Assembly: GCA_025965755.1 (NCBI GenBank)
Contig: JAOPWI010000142.1
Location: 1-11,454 of the forward strand
Direction of reading: 5' to 3'
Source: Frankiales bacterium
GTDB taxonomy: Bacteria; Actinomycetota; Actinomycetes; Mycobacteriales; SCTD01
Length of the DNA stretch: 11,454 nucleotides
This document shows, piece after piece, positions 1 to 6,864 of the stretch. The notes under the pieces are model-generated. The model did not search any database and was not told the DNA's origin. It saw only the letters and a program-made list of their open reading frames with translations. The position numbers and the translations under genes were made by a program. Position 1 is the stretch's first letter. Each line of letters opens with the position of its first letter.

Positions 1-11
1 CCACGGCGGCG

Positions 12-35
12 CCGACGCGGCGCGGGCCGCGTCGG
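12..35 (-). terminator. Hairpin terminator after the methyltransferase gene
   Basis: A perfect 10-base-pair GC-rich stem (12-21 pairs with 26-35) with a 4-base loop (gcgg) begins 4 bases beyond the stop codon of the minus-strand methyltransferase gene. No U-tract follows, which is common for actinobacterial terminators. A role as terminator is inferred from position and stem strength. Confidence 0.6.
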
Positions 36-39
36 GTGG

Positions 40-705
40 TCAGCGCAGGGTGTAGACGCCCACGACCCGCAGCGGGGCCTCCTCGACCTCGGGCGTCGTC
101 GGCAGCTCGTACTCCGCCAGCCGCACCAGCCGGTCGCGCGGCAGGTACCCGCGGCCCGGGTCGCCCAGCAGGACGCGCGCGCCGGCCGCCGAAGCGCGCT
201 CCAGCCAGGCGAGAAACCGCTGCGCCATCGCCCGCTCGTAGCAGACGTCACCGGCCAGCACGACGTCCACGTCCGGCGGCTCGTCGTCGAGCAGGTCGAC
301 GCAGGCCACCTGCACGTCCAGGTCGTTCAGCGTGGCGTTCAGGCCGATGGCCGTGACGCTGAACGGGTCGATGTCGACGGCGCGCACCGTGGCGGCGCCG
401 GCACGGGCGGCGGCCAGGGCGCACAGGCCGGAGCCGCTGGCCACGTCGAGCACGCGGAGGCCGGACACCTCGGACGCGGTGTCGAGCAGGTAGCGCGCCA
501 CCGCCTGGCCACCGGCCCAGGCGAACGCCCAGAACGGCGGGTCGACGCCCTCGCGGTCGAGCTCGGCTTCGGTCAGCTGCCACAGCGGCGTGACCTCACC
601 GCCCAGGTGCAGCCGCAGCTCCGGAAGCCCCGGCGGGGCCTGCACGCGGGTGTACGCCCGGACGAACGCCCGCCGCCGCTCCTGCTGCTCGGTCGGGTCG
701 GCCAC
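40..705 (-). CDS. Class I SAM-dependent methyltransferase, ETF-beta lysine methyltransferase-like
   Basis: A 221-residue protein with a class I Rossmann methyltransferase fold. Motif I is VLDVASGSG (residues 85-93), the acidic residue ending strand 2 is D111 (AVDID), and a post-I motif AGDVCYE lies at 151-157. The N-terminal PFWAFAWAGGQ (57-67) and the GD..YE motif resemble the METTL20/ETFBKMT group, which trimethylates lysines on the beta subunit of electron transfer flavoprotein; related bacterial proteins are often annotated 'nicotinamide N-methyltransferase-like'. The GTG start at 705 is chosen because homology-like sequence begins about there; the frame stays open far upstream, but that part is antisense to hemerythrin codons. 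The ribosome-binding site is weak. It lies 28 bases after the hemerythrin gene and is probably cotranscribed with it. The fold is secure; the substrate is inference. Confidence 0.85.
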   Translation of the reverse strand: MADPTEQQERRRAFVRAYTRVQAPPGLPELRLHLGGEVTPLWQLTEAELDREGVDPPFWAFAWAGGQAVARYLLDTASEVSGLRVLDVASGSGLCALAAARAGAATVRAVDIDPFSVTAIGLNATLNDLDVQVACVDLLDDEPPDVDVVLAGDVCYERAMAQRFLAWLERASAAGARVLLGDPGRGYLPRDRLVRLAEYELPTTPEVEEAPLRVVGVYTLR

Positions 706-733
706 GCGGCGAGCATGCCCGCCGCCGGGGACC

Positions 734-1420
734 TCAGCCCTGGCGGGGGCCCGGCAGGGCGATGCCGCCGCGCAGGCCGTCGACCTCGCGTCGGTGCTTG
801 CGCTGACCGACCAGGCGGAACGCCACCCGACCCGGCAGCGGCACGTGGACCAGGAACCTGGCCCGCTCCGCGGCGGAGGTCTCCTCCAGCAGATGGCCGA
901 GAAAGACCAGCAGCCGCGACTTGGGGATCGAGGCCATGCCGCGCTCGCCGACCTGGGCCCACTCCGCGAGGGTGAGGTGCTGCTCGATGAGCGGCAGCAC
1001 CTCGCGCTCCTCCTCGTCCAGATGGGCGTCCAGCTCGACCGACAGCTGCTCGAGCACCTCGGCGACCTCGTCCCGCACACCGATGCCGGCGGCTGCCGAC
1101 CAGGTCGGCAGCAGGGCGGAGGCGCGGTCGATCAGCGCGGCGACGGCGTGGTGCTGCTCCTGCATGCGCTCGATGAGACCGGCATGCAGGTCGGCGCGCT
1201 CGCGCAGCCGCGGCCAGATGAGCGCGTCCTCACCGCTGTGGTGGTGGTGCAGGGTCTCGATCATCTCGATGCCGTGCGCGGTCACCGTGCGCGCCCGCTC
1301 GCGGTCCCCCGGCACGACCGCGCGGACCAGCTGCGGAAGCAGCCGGAACTCCCGCCGGAACACCCGGTGCACGATCACCATGTCGGTCGTGTCCGGTCGC
1401 GTCGCCGTGCCTGTCGCCAT
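734..1420 (-). CDS. Hemerythrin HHE-domain protein
   Basis: A 228-residue protein whose first ~150 residues form a hemerythrin-type four-helix bundle. Candidate iron ligands are H18, the HHHHSGED cluster (H58-H61 with E64), H90/H91 and the HLDEE motif (H133, E137), which fits the H...HxxxE...H...HxxxE pattern of di-iron hemerythrin domains. Such proteins bind O2 or NO, or take part in iron and redox stress handling; which applies here cannot be told. Residues ~150-228 form a basic, proline-containing tail outside the bundle with no motif I recognise. The ATG at 1420 is preferred over one at 1477 because a GAGGGG ribosome-binding site stands 7-8 bases before it and the extra 19 codons look non-coding. 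There is no signal peptide, so it should be cytoplasmic. The methyltransferase gene follows closely. Confidence 0.9.
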   Translation of the reverse strand: MATGTATRPDTTDMVIVHRVFRREFRLLPQLVRAVVPGDRERARTVTAHGIEMIETLHHHHSGEDALIWPRLRERADLHAGLIERMQEQHHAVAALIDRASALLPTWSAAAGIGVRDEVAEVLEQLSVELDAHLDEEEREVLPLIEQHLTLAEWAQVGERGMASIPKSRLLVFLGHLLEETSAAERARFLVHVPLPGRVAFRLVGQRKHRREVDGLRGGIALPGPRQG

Positions 1421-1469
1421 GCTGGACCCCTCAGCCTCGTTGCGAGGACCGTAAGGCGGGGCCAGCACA

Positions 1470-1496
1470 GGGGCCATGACTCGTCGGGGTGGCCCC
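1470..1496 (-). terminator. GC hairpin between the acyltransferase and hemerythrin genes
   Basis: Inverted repeat GGGGCCA (1470-1476) and TGGCCCC (1490-1496) with a 13-base loop. It lies downstream of the acyltransferase stop and upstream of the hemerythrin start, both on the minus strand. It could be a second terminator for the acyltransferase or a leader structure of the hemerythrin mRNA; position does not decide between them. Confidence 0.4.
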
Positions 1497-1508
1497 CGCG
1501 AGCTGCCG

Positions 1509-1541
1509 TGACCAGGTGGAGTGGCCCGGAGCGCCTGGTCA
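1509..1541 (-). terminator. Hairpin containing the acyltransferase stop codon
   Basis: Perfect inverted repeat TGACCAGG (1509-1516) and CCTGGTCA (1534-1541), extendable by one G-U pair and one G-C pair. The outermost bases on the minus strand are the TGA stop codon of the acyltransferase gene (1539-1541). There is no U-tract. It probably terminates transcription or stabilises the 3' end of the acyltransferase message. Confidence 0.5.
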
Positions 1542-3047
1542 GGCGGAGGTGGCCGCCTCCTGCTTGGTCGCTGCTGGCTCCAGCCCCTCGAGCGCCGGAC
1601 CGGCGTCGGGCACCACCGCCCGGTGCACGCTGTGCAGCTCGTCGACGAGGTAGCCGGCCATGCGGTCGAGGTCGGGCACCAGGTCGCGGTCGGCGATGAG
1701 CCCGAAGTGCAGCTGGCCTCCGTAGCTCATCACGGTGATGTTGAGCCCCTGCCCGTCGGTGACCGCCGACAGCGGGTAGTAGGCGGTGAGCCGCGCGCCC
1801 GCGTAGTAGAGCGGCACGTTGGGGCCGGGCACGTTGGAGATGATCAGGTTGAACGGGTTGACCCGCTCCAGCAGCCGCAGCCGTGCGGACAGCCGCGCCG
1901 CCTGACCGGCGAGCGCCGGCATGGCGAACTGCGCGACGTCCGCGAGCAGGTCGGCGGGCAACGCGCCGTGCTGGTCCTTGGCCGCCTTCATCGCCTCGTG
2001 CGAGGCGCGCATGCGCTCCGCCGGGTCGCTCAGGTGGGTCGGCAGCGCCGCCATCATCATCGACACCCGGTTGCCGCCGGTGCCCTTCTGCTCGTCGGTG
2101 CGCACCGAGACCGGCACGGCGCTCACCAACGGCTGGTCGGTCAGCGCGCCGTGCTCGTCCAGCCAGCGGCGCAGCGCGCCGGCGCACAGGCCCATGACGA
2201 CGTCGTTGACGGTGACGCCCAGCGCCGCCTTGACCGCCTTGACGTCGGCGAAGGGCAGGCTGCGGAACGCCCAGCGACGGTGCGGCCCGACCGGCTTGTT
2301 GAACGGCGTGGCCGGCGCCCGCAGGCCCGCGCCCGCACCACCCGGCAGGACGACGTGGGCGTCCCGGCCGAGCAGCCGGTCCACGACCGGCAGGTGGGGG
2401 CGGGGCACGGACCCGGCGAGGCGGGGGGCGGAGCGCAGCAGGCCGTACGTCATGCGGGCGGCACGCAGCGGGTGGCCCCCGAGCGAGACCGCGCTGCGGG
2501 CGAGCATGCCCAGCTGGCTCGGCTGGGGATCACAGGCCCACGACGGCACCTCGCCCAGCTCGCGGCCCTCCGGCGATGTGTCGAGCAGCGCGCCGAGAAT
2601 GTCGTTGCCGGAGACACCGTCGATCGCGGCGTGGTGCACCTTCGTGTAGACGGCGGTGCGTCCGCCGGACAGCCCGTGGATCAGGTAGAGCTCCCAGAGC
2701 GGACGCCGCCGGTCCAGGTGGCGGGCGTGCAGGCGGCCGGTCTGCTCCGACAGCTGCCGGTCGTCGCCCGGAGCCGGCAGGGCCAGCTCGCGCACGTGGT
2801 ACTCGATGTCGAAGTCCGGGTCCTCGATCCAGTACGGCTGGTCCAGCCCCAGGGGCACGCCGACCAGCCGGCGCCGGAACGGCGGAATGAGGTGGAGCCG
2901 CGACTCGATGACCCGGGTGAGGCGCTCGAGCGTCAGCGGCTCCGTCGCGGAGCTGGGGTCGAGAACGCAGACGCTGCCGATGTGGCCGTAGACCGCTCCG
3001 GTCTCCATCGCCAGGAACGCTGCGTCGAGCCCCGTCAGCTGCTGCAC
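1539..3047 (-). CDS. WS/DGAT family wax ester synthase / diacylglycerol O-acyltransferase
   Basis: A 502-residue member of the bifunctional wax ester synthase / acyl-CoA:diacylglycerol acyltransferase family, which joins acyl-CoA to diacylglycerol or fatty alcohols for neutral-lipid storage, usually at the inner membrane or on lipid bodies. The family N-terminus (LTGLDAAFLAMET) is present. The catalytic motif is HHAAIDG (H138, H139, D143). The C-terminal domain has NDVVMGLCAGALRRWL (from 281), PFNLIISNVPGPN (398-410), and SYGGQLHFGLIADRD (441-455). The GTG start at 3047 has a near-perfect GAGGAGG site 5 bases before it, although the frame stays open upstream over the divergent gene. Length is slightly above the family norm because of an Ala/Glu-rich tail. 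Some actinobacterial members have weak or unknown acyl specificity, so triacylglycerol versus wax ester product is not decided. Confidence 0.95.
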   Translation of the reverse strand: MQQLTGLDAAFLAMETGAVYGHIGSVCVLDPSSATEPLTLERLTRVIESRLHLIPPFRRRLVGVPLGLDQPYWIEDPDFDIEYHVRELALPAPGDDRQLSEQTGRLHARHLDRRRPLWELYLIHGLSGGRTAVYTKVHHAAIDGVSGNDILGALLDTSPEGRELGEVPSWACDPQPSQLGMLARSAVSLGGHPLRAARMTYGLLRSAPRLAGSVPRPHLPVVDRLLGRDAHVVLPGGAGAGLRAPATPFNKPVGPHRRWAFRSLPFADVKAVKAALGVTVNDVVMGLCAGALRRWLDEHGALTDQPLVSAVPVSVRTDEQKGTGGNRVSMMMAALPTHLSDPAERMRASHEAMKAAKDQHGALPADLLADVAQFAMPALAGQAARLSARLRLLERVNPFNLIISNVPGPNVPLYYAGARLTAYYPLSAVTDGQGLNITVMSYGGQLHFGLIADRDLVPDLDRMAGYLVDELHSVHRAVVPDAGPALEGLEPAATKQEAATSA

Positions 3048-3212
3048 GTATGCCTCCTCGGTGCTGCACGTTCGGCCGGGTCTGTCCCTCCCCGCCGTGA
3101 CGCGGACCACACCCGACGCCGCGAGAGTGCCACAGCAGGGCCCCGGAGGGCACCGGGCACACTGCTCGGACAGGGCCCGGCCGGGACGCCTGGCGACACT
3201 GGAGGACGTGAC
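3048..3212. promoter_or_regulatory. Divergent promoter region, acyltransferase / aldo-keto reductase
   Basis: A 165-base gap between two divergent starts must hold promoters for both sides. I could not pick convincing -35/-10 pairs. It contains a weak CRP-like sequence (3096-3111, GTGA-N6-CCACA, 8 of 10 consensus positions) and a 10-base GC palindrome CCCGGCCGGG (3176-3185). The GGAGG at 3201-3205 is the ribosome-binding site of the reductase gene. Confidence 0.5.
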
Positions 3213-4184
3213 GTGGAGTACGTGAAGCTGGGGTCGACCGGGCTGGACGTCTCGCGCATCTGCCTGGGGTGCATGAGCTACGGCGATCCGGCGCGCGGCG
3301 CGCACCCGTGGACCCTGCCCGAGGACCAGAGCCGCCCGTTCCTGCAGCGCGCGCTGGAGGTCGGGATCAACTTCCTGGACACCGCGAACGTCTACTCCGA
3401 CGGCTCCAGCGAGGAGATCGTCGGCCGGGCCGTGCGCGACTTCGCCACCCGCGAGGACGTCGTGATCGCGACCAAGGTGCACGGCCGCATGCGCAAGGGC
3501 CCCAACGGGGGCGGCCTGTCGCGGCAGGTGATCATGCGCGAGATCGATGCCAGCCTGCGCCGGCTCGGCACCGACTACGTCGACCTCTACCAGGTGCACC
3601 GCTGGGACCCGACCACCCCGGTCGAGGAGACCGTGGAGGCGCTGCACGACATCGTCAAGGCGGGCAAGGCGCGCTACGTCGGGGCGTCGTCGATGTGGGC
3701 ATGGCAGTTCAGCAAGGCGCTCTACACCGCCGACCTGAACGGCTGGACCCGCTTCGCGACCATGCAGAACCACTACAACCTGCTGCACCGCGAGGAGGAG
3801 CGCGAGATGCTCCCGCTCTGCGCCGACCAGGGCATCGGCGTGCTCCCGTGGAGTCCGCTCGCGCGCGGCCGGCTCACGCGCGACTGGGACGACACGACCG
3901 AGCGGTCGGGGTCGGACCTGTTCGGCCGGACGCTGTACGACGAGGGCGACCGCGTCATCGTGGACCGCGTCGCCGAGGTGGCCACCGAGCGCGGGGTGCC
4001 CCGCGCCCAGGTCGCGCTGGCCTGGCTGCTGACCAAGCCGGGCGTCACGTCCCCCATCGTCGGGGCGACCAAGCCGCACCACCTGGAGGACGCCGTCGCC
4101 GCCATCGACCTGGCGCTCACGCAAGACGAGGTCGACCGTCTCGAGGAGCCGTACGTGACGCGTCCGGTCGTCGGCTTCGCGTAG
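3213..4184 (+). CDS. yajO: YajO-type aldo/keto reductase
   Basis: A 323-residue aldo/keto reductase, an NADPH-dependent (beta/alpha)8-barrel oxidoreductase of the cytoplasm. The catalytic tetrad is visible: D56, Y61 (NFLDTANVYSDGSSEE), K88 (VVIATKV) and H129 (LYQVHRWD). It closely resembles E. coli YajO as I remember it, including LGCMSYGDPARG near the N-terminus, the WTLPE and SRPF segments, PWSPLARGRLTR, and the C-terminal PVVGF ending. YajO has been linked to an alternative route to 1-deoxyxylulose 5-phosphate, but its usual substrate is uncertain. The GTG at 3213 is chosen because GGAGG ends 7 bases before it and MEYxxLG is the usual family N-terminus; a GTG at 3222 is too far from that site. 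It is followed after 21 bases by the GH1 gene, so the two are probably cotranscribed. A role in sugar-aldehyde reduction linked to the hydrolase is conjecture. Confidence 0.93.
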   Translation: MEYVKLGSTGLDVSRICLGCMSYGDPARGAHPWTLPEDQSRPFLQRALEVGINFLDTANVYSDGSSEEIVGRAVRDFATREDVVIATKVHGRMRKGPNGGGLSRQVIMREIDASLRRLGTDYVDLYQVHRWDPTTPVEETVEALHDIVKAGKARYVGASSMWAWQFSKALYTADLNGWTRFATMQNHYNLLHREEEREMLPLCADQGIGVLPWSPLARGRLTRDWDDTTERSGSDLFGRTLYDEGDRVIVDRVAEVATERGVPRAQVALAWLLTKPGVTSPIVGATKPHHLEDAVAAIDLALTQDEVDRLEEPYVTRPVVGFA

Positions 4185-4205
4185 CTGCGGAGTTAGGGTC
4201 CGGAC

Positions 4206-5549
4206 GTGACCGCAACGCCTCCTCCGCTGCGCTTCGGCGTCGCCACGTCGGCCTACCAGGTGGAGGGAGCCGTGGACGTCGGCGGTCGCGGCCGGAGCAT
4301 CTGGGACACGTTCTGCGCGCTGCCGGGGACGGTCCTGGACGGCTCGGACGGCTCCGTCGCGTGCGACCACTACCACCGCCTGGACGAGGACCTGGACCTG
4401 ATCGCGTCAGCCGCGCTGTCGTCCTACCGGTTCTCGATCGCCTGGCCGCGCGTGCAGCCCGACGGCCGCACGCTGGAGCCGCGCGGCCTGGACTTCTACG
4501 ACCGGCTCGTCGACGGCTGCCTGGCCCGCGGGCTCCAGCCGTTCCCGACGCTGTACCACTGGGACCTGCCGCAGGCGCTGCAGGACGAGGGCGGCTGGCC
4601 GGCGCGCGAGACCGCGCACCGGTTCGCCGACTACACGACGGCGGTGGCCGAGCGCCTGGGCGACCGGGTCAGCACCTGGACGACGCACAACGAGCCGTGG
4701 TGCACGGCGTTCCTGGGCCACGCGTCCGCGACGTTCGCACCCGGCCTGCGTGGCGCGGCCTTTCCCGTCGCCCACCACACGCTGCTCAGCCACGCGCTGT
4801 CCGCGCAGGCGCTGCGCGCCGCCGTGCCGGGCGCCGAGGTCGGCATCGTGCTCAACCTGACGCTGGTGCACGGCGAGCCGGACGCCGACCCGCGCGCGGT
4901 CGACCTCGTCGACGCGGTTCAGAACCGCCTGTGGCTGGACGCGCTGCTCGACGGCCGCTACCCCGACGTCCTGCCGGAGCTGGCGGACCCGGCGCTGGTG
5001 CAGCCGGGCGACCTGGAGCTGGTCCACGGCAGCCTGGACTGGCTGGGCCTGAACTACTACACGCCCTTCCGGGTGGGCTCCCCGGTGACGACTGCGGACG
5101 GCGTCGGCCAGGACAGCGACGCGTTCCCCGGCGCCCCGGACTTCGGCTTCCACCCGCGCCCGCCGGTCACCACGATGGGCTGGGAGGTCGACCCGTCCGG
5201 GCTCGAGGACCTGCTCGTCCAGCTGTCCCGACGCGCACCGTCGCTGCCGCTACGGGTGACCGAGAACGGCTCGGCGTACGCCGACGAGCAGCGCGCGGAG
5301 GACGGCTCGGTGGACGACGCCGACCGCGAGGCCTACCTGCTCGGTCACGTCGCCGCGACGCTGCGCGCCCGGGACCGGGGCGCCGACGTGCGCGACTACC
5401 TGGCCTGGTCGCTGCTGGACAACTTCGAATGGGCGCAGGGCTACACGCAGAAGTTCGGCCTCGTCGAGATCGAGCCGGAAACGCTGCGGCGCATTCCGAA
5501 GCGGTCGTTCCGCGCCCTGGCCGGCATCGCCCGCGCTGCCGCACAGTAA
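4206..5549 (+). CDS. Glycoside hydrolase family 1 (beta-glucosidase type)
   Basis: A 447-residue full-length family 1 glycoside hydrolase, a retaining enzyme that removes terminal beta-D-glucosyl or related residues. The N-terminal FGVATSAYQVEGA (10-22) is the family signature. The acid/base residue is E163 in TTHNEPW and the nucleophile is E353 in VTENGSAY. Substrate-site landmarks include YHWDLPQAL (117-125), LGLNYYTPF (280-288) and WSLLDNFEWAQGY near residue 410. There is no signal peptide, so it should act in the cytoplasm on imported oligosaccharides or glycosides. The GTG at 4206 follows AGGG (4195-4198) by 7 bases and fits the family N-terminus. It lies 21 bases after the reductase gene and converges on the sugar ABC ATPase. 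GH1 also includes beta-galactosidases and 6-phospho-beta-glycosidases; the pairing with an ABC importer rather than a PTS favours an unphosphorylated substrate. Confidence 0.96.
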   Translation: MTATPPPLRFGVATSAYQVEGAVDVGGRGRSIWDTFCALPGTVLDGSDGSVACDHYHRLDEDLDLIASAALSSYRFSIAWPRVQPDGRTLEPRGLDFYDRLVDGCLARGLQPFPTLYHWDLPQALQDEGGWPARETAHRFADYTTAVAERLGDRVSTWTTHNEPWCTAFLGHASATFAPGLRGAAFPVAHHTLLSHALSAQALRAAVPGAEVGIVLNLTLVHGEPDADPRAVDLVDAVQNRLWLDALLDGRYPDVLPELADPALVQPGDLELVHGSLDWLGLNYYTPFRVGSPVTTADGVGQDSDAFPGAPDFGFHPRPPVTTMGWEVDPSGLEDLLVQLSRRAPSLPLRVTENGSAYADEQRAEDGSVDDADREAYLLGHVAATLRARDRGADVRDYLAWSLLDNFEWAQGYTQKFGLVEIEPETLRRIPKRSFRALAGIARAAAQ

Positions 5550-5582
5550 AGCAACGCTGAAGCAGCGCTGAAGCAGCGCTGC
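5550..5582. repeat. Three tandem 11-base units after the GH1 stop codon
   Basis: Three head-to-tail 11-base units start at the base after the TAA stop: AGCAACGCTGA (5550-5560), AGCAGCGCTGA (5561-5571), AGCAGCGCTGC (5572-5582). They differ at one position each. Units 2 and 3 contain the palindrome CAGCGCTG, and unit 3 the 10-base palindrome GCAGCGCTGC. The period is close to one DNA helical turn. Function is unknown. Confidence 0.7.
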
Positions 5583-5593
5583 CACGCCGTGGG

Positions 5594-5607
5594 CGACGCC
5601 GGCGTCG
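5594..5607. terminator. Palindrome between convergent GH1 and ABC ATPase genes
   Basis: Perfect 14-base palindrome CGACGCCGGCGTCG in the 104-base gap between two convergent genes. Folded with a small loop it gives a short GC stem that could end transcription from either side. There is no U-tract, and assignment as a bidirectional terminator rests mainly on position. Confidence 0.4.
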
Positions 5608-5653
5608 GCTGACCAGCGCGGTCTGCGGAAGGGCGGCCGGTCGCCGCGCCCGT

Positions 5654-6739
5654 TCAGTCGACGAGGCGCAGGCCGGTGGCCGTGTCGAACCAGTGCACCT
5701 TCTCGGGGCGAGGCGCGAGGTGGACCTGCGAGCCCTTCTCCGGGGGAGACTTCGGGTCGACGCGGGCGACGAGCAGCTCGCTCGCGCTGCCGCCGGTGAC
5801 GCTGCCGTGCAGGTACGCGTCGGAGCCGAGCTCCTCGACCAGCTCGACGGTGACCGGAATGCCGGCGCCGTCCGCGGACAGCGTGAGGTCCTCGGGCCGG
5901 ACGCCGACGGTGACCTCGCCACCGGTCAGCGCGGTGCGCCCCTCGCGGGGCAACGACAGCTCGAAGGTGCCCAGGTGCAGCGGCGCGTCGCCCTCCACCG
6001 GCAGCGTCAGGAGGTTCATCGCGGGTGAGCCGATGAAGCCGGCGACGAACGCGTTGGCCGGGCGGTCATACATCGCCCGCGGCTTGTCGACCTGCTGCAG
6101 GACGCCGGCGTTGAGCACCGCGACCCGGTCCCCCATCGTCATCGCCTCGACCTGGTCGTGGGTGACGTAGACCGTCGTGACGGCGAGCCGGCGCTGCAGC
6201 GAGGCGATCTGGGTGCGGGTGGCGACGCGCAGCTTGGCGTCGAGGTTGGACAGCGGCTCGTCCATGCAGAAGACCTGCGGGCTGCGCACGATCGCGCGGC
6301 CCATCGCGACGCGCTGCCGCTGACCGCCCGACAGCGCCTTGGGCTTGCGGTCCAGGTAGTCGGTGAGGTCCAGGATCTTGGCGGCCTCCTCCACCCGCTG
6401 GCGGATGTCCTCCTTGGACTTGCCCGCGATCTTGAGGGCGAAGCCCATGTTGTCGGCCACGGTCATGTGCGGGTAGAGCGCGTACGTCTGGAACACCATG
6501 GCGATGTCGCGGTCGCTGGGGTCGACGTGCGTGACGTCGCGGTCGCCGATGCGGATGTGCCCGCCGTTCACCGGCTCCAGGCCGGCCAGCATGCGCAGCG
6601 ACGTCGACTTGCCGCAGCCGGAGGGCCCGACGAGCACGAGGAACTCGCCGTCGCCGATCTCCAGGTCCAGGGCGTCGACGGCCGGCCGCTGGCTGCCGTC
6701 GTAGAGCCGGGTCGCCCCGTCAAACGTGACTGTGGCCAT
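5654..6739 (-). CDS. Sugar ABC transporter ATP-binding protein (MsmX/UgpC/MalK type)
   Basis: A 361-residue ATPase subunit of a CUT1 carbohydrate importer, working as a dimer on the cytoplasmic face. The nucleotide-binding domain shows Walker A GPSGCGKST (38-46), Q-loop Q84 (FQTYALYPHMTV), signature LSGGQ (136-140), Walker B VFCMDE (156-161), D-loop SNLD and switch H194 (YVTHDQ). From about residue 240 the protein carries the MalK-type regulatory/TOBE beta domain (GVRPEDL, and a C-terminal PEKVHWFD). The ATG start has GGAGGG 9 bases before it. It is divergent from aglE-type genes and, with them, completes a transporter. MalK-class ATPases of actinobacteria often serve several importers, as MsmX/MsiK does, so it may not be dedicated to this one. 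Sequence alone does not separate the names UgpC, MsmX and AglK, hence no symbol. Confidence 0.95.
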   Translation of the reverse strand: MATVTFDGATRLYDGSQRPAVDALDLEIGDGEFLVLVGPSGCGKSTSLRMLAGLEPVNGGHIRIGDRDVTHVDPSDRDIAMVFQTYALYPHMTVADNMGFALKIAGKSKEDIRQRVEEAAKILDLTDYLDRKPKALSGGQRQRVAMGRAIVRSPQVFCMDEPLSNLDAKLRVATRTQIASLQRRLAVTTVYVTHDQVEAMTMGDRVAVLNAGVLQQVDKPRAMYDRPANAFVAGFIGSPAMNLLTLPVEGDAPLHLGTFELSLPREGRTALTGGEVTVGVRPEDLTLSADGAGIPVTVELVEELGSDAYLHGSVTGGSASELLVARVDPKSPPEKGSQVHLAPRPEKVHWFDTATGLRLVD

Positions 6740-6755
6740 GGTGCGTGTCCCTCCA

Positions 6756-6773
6756 CCGGCAGGTACGTGCCGG
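6756..6773. promoter_or_regulatory. 18-base palindrome beside the ATPase ribosome-binding site
   Basis: CCGGCAGGTACGTGCCGG is an inverted repeat with 8 of 9 pairs matched. It ends one base before the GGAGGG site (6749-6754 read on the minus strand) of the ABC ATPase gene. It may be an operator or an mRNA hairpin controlling ribosome access. No family assignment is possible from the sequence. Confidence 0.45.
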
Positions 6774-6815
6774 ACGATCCGAGTAGGTGGGAGCGGGCGG
6801 TTGCCCGGCGGTGTG

Positions 6816-6829
6816 GCGGAAACGTTCGC
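6816..6829 (+). promoter_or_regulatory. LacI-type operator-like sequence 1
   Basis: GCGGAAACGTTCGC contains the AAACGTT core with central CG typical of GalR/PurR/LacI-family operators, though the outer arms are only partly symmetric. It shares GCGGAA-CGTT with a second sequence at 6924-6937. It sits about 75 bases upstream of the ATPase start. Binding by the LacI-family regulator encoded at 10396-11403 is an inference. Confidence 0.4.
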
Positions 6830-6864
6830 ATGGCTGGCGGCGCTCTGCTCGTCGACGCGCGCGA

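Noticed and set aside
706..1080. N-terminal extension of the methyltransferase frame.
   Set aside because: It lies antisense-like within hemerythrin coding sequence in another frame and is Ser/Arg-rich low-complexity; the GTG at 705 gives a normal family length.
1521..3212. Plus-strand upstream extension of the reductase frame by over 560 codons.
   Set aside because: The frame is open only because it lies opposite the acyltransferase gene. A ribosome-binding site and the family N-terminus place the start at 3213.
3048..4376. Minus-strand upstream extension of the acyltransferase frame across the reductase gene.
   Set aside because: A GAGGAGG site directly before the GTG at 3047 and the family N-terminus fix the start; the extension shows no acyltransferase features.
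3269..5560. A 763-codon plus-strand open frame covering the reductase and GH1 genes in another frame.
   Set aside because: The translated product is Arg/Ala/Gly/Pro-rich with no domain, while both overlapping genes carry complete catalytic motifs.
5550..5582. CRISPR-like array.
   Set aside because: The units are 11 bases long, directly adjacent with no spacers, so this is a short tandem repeat.
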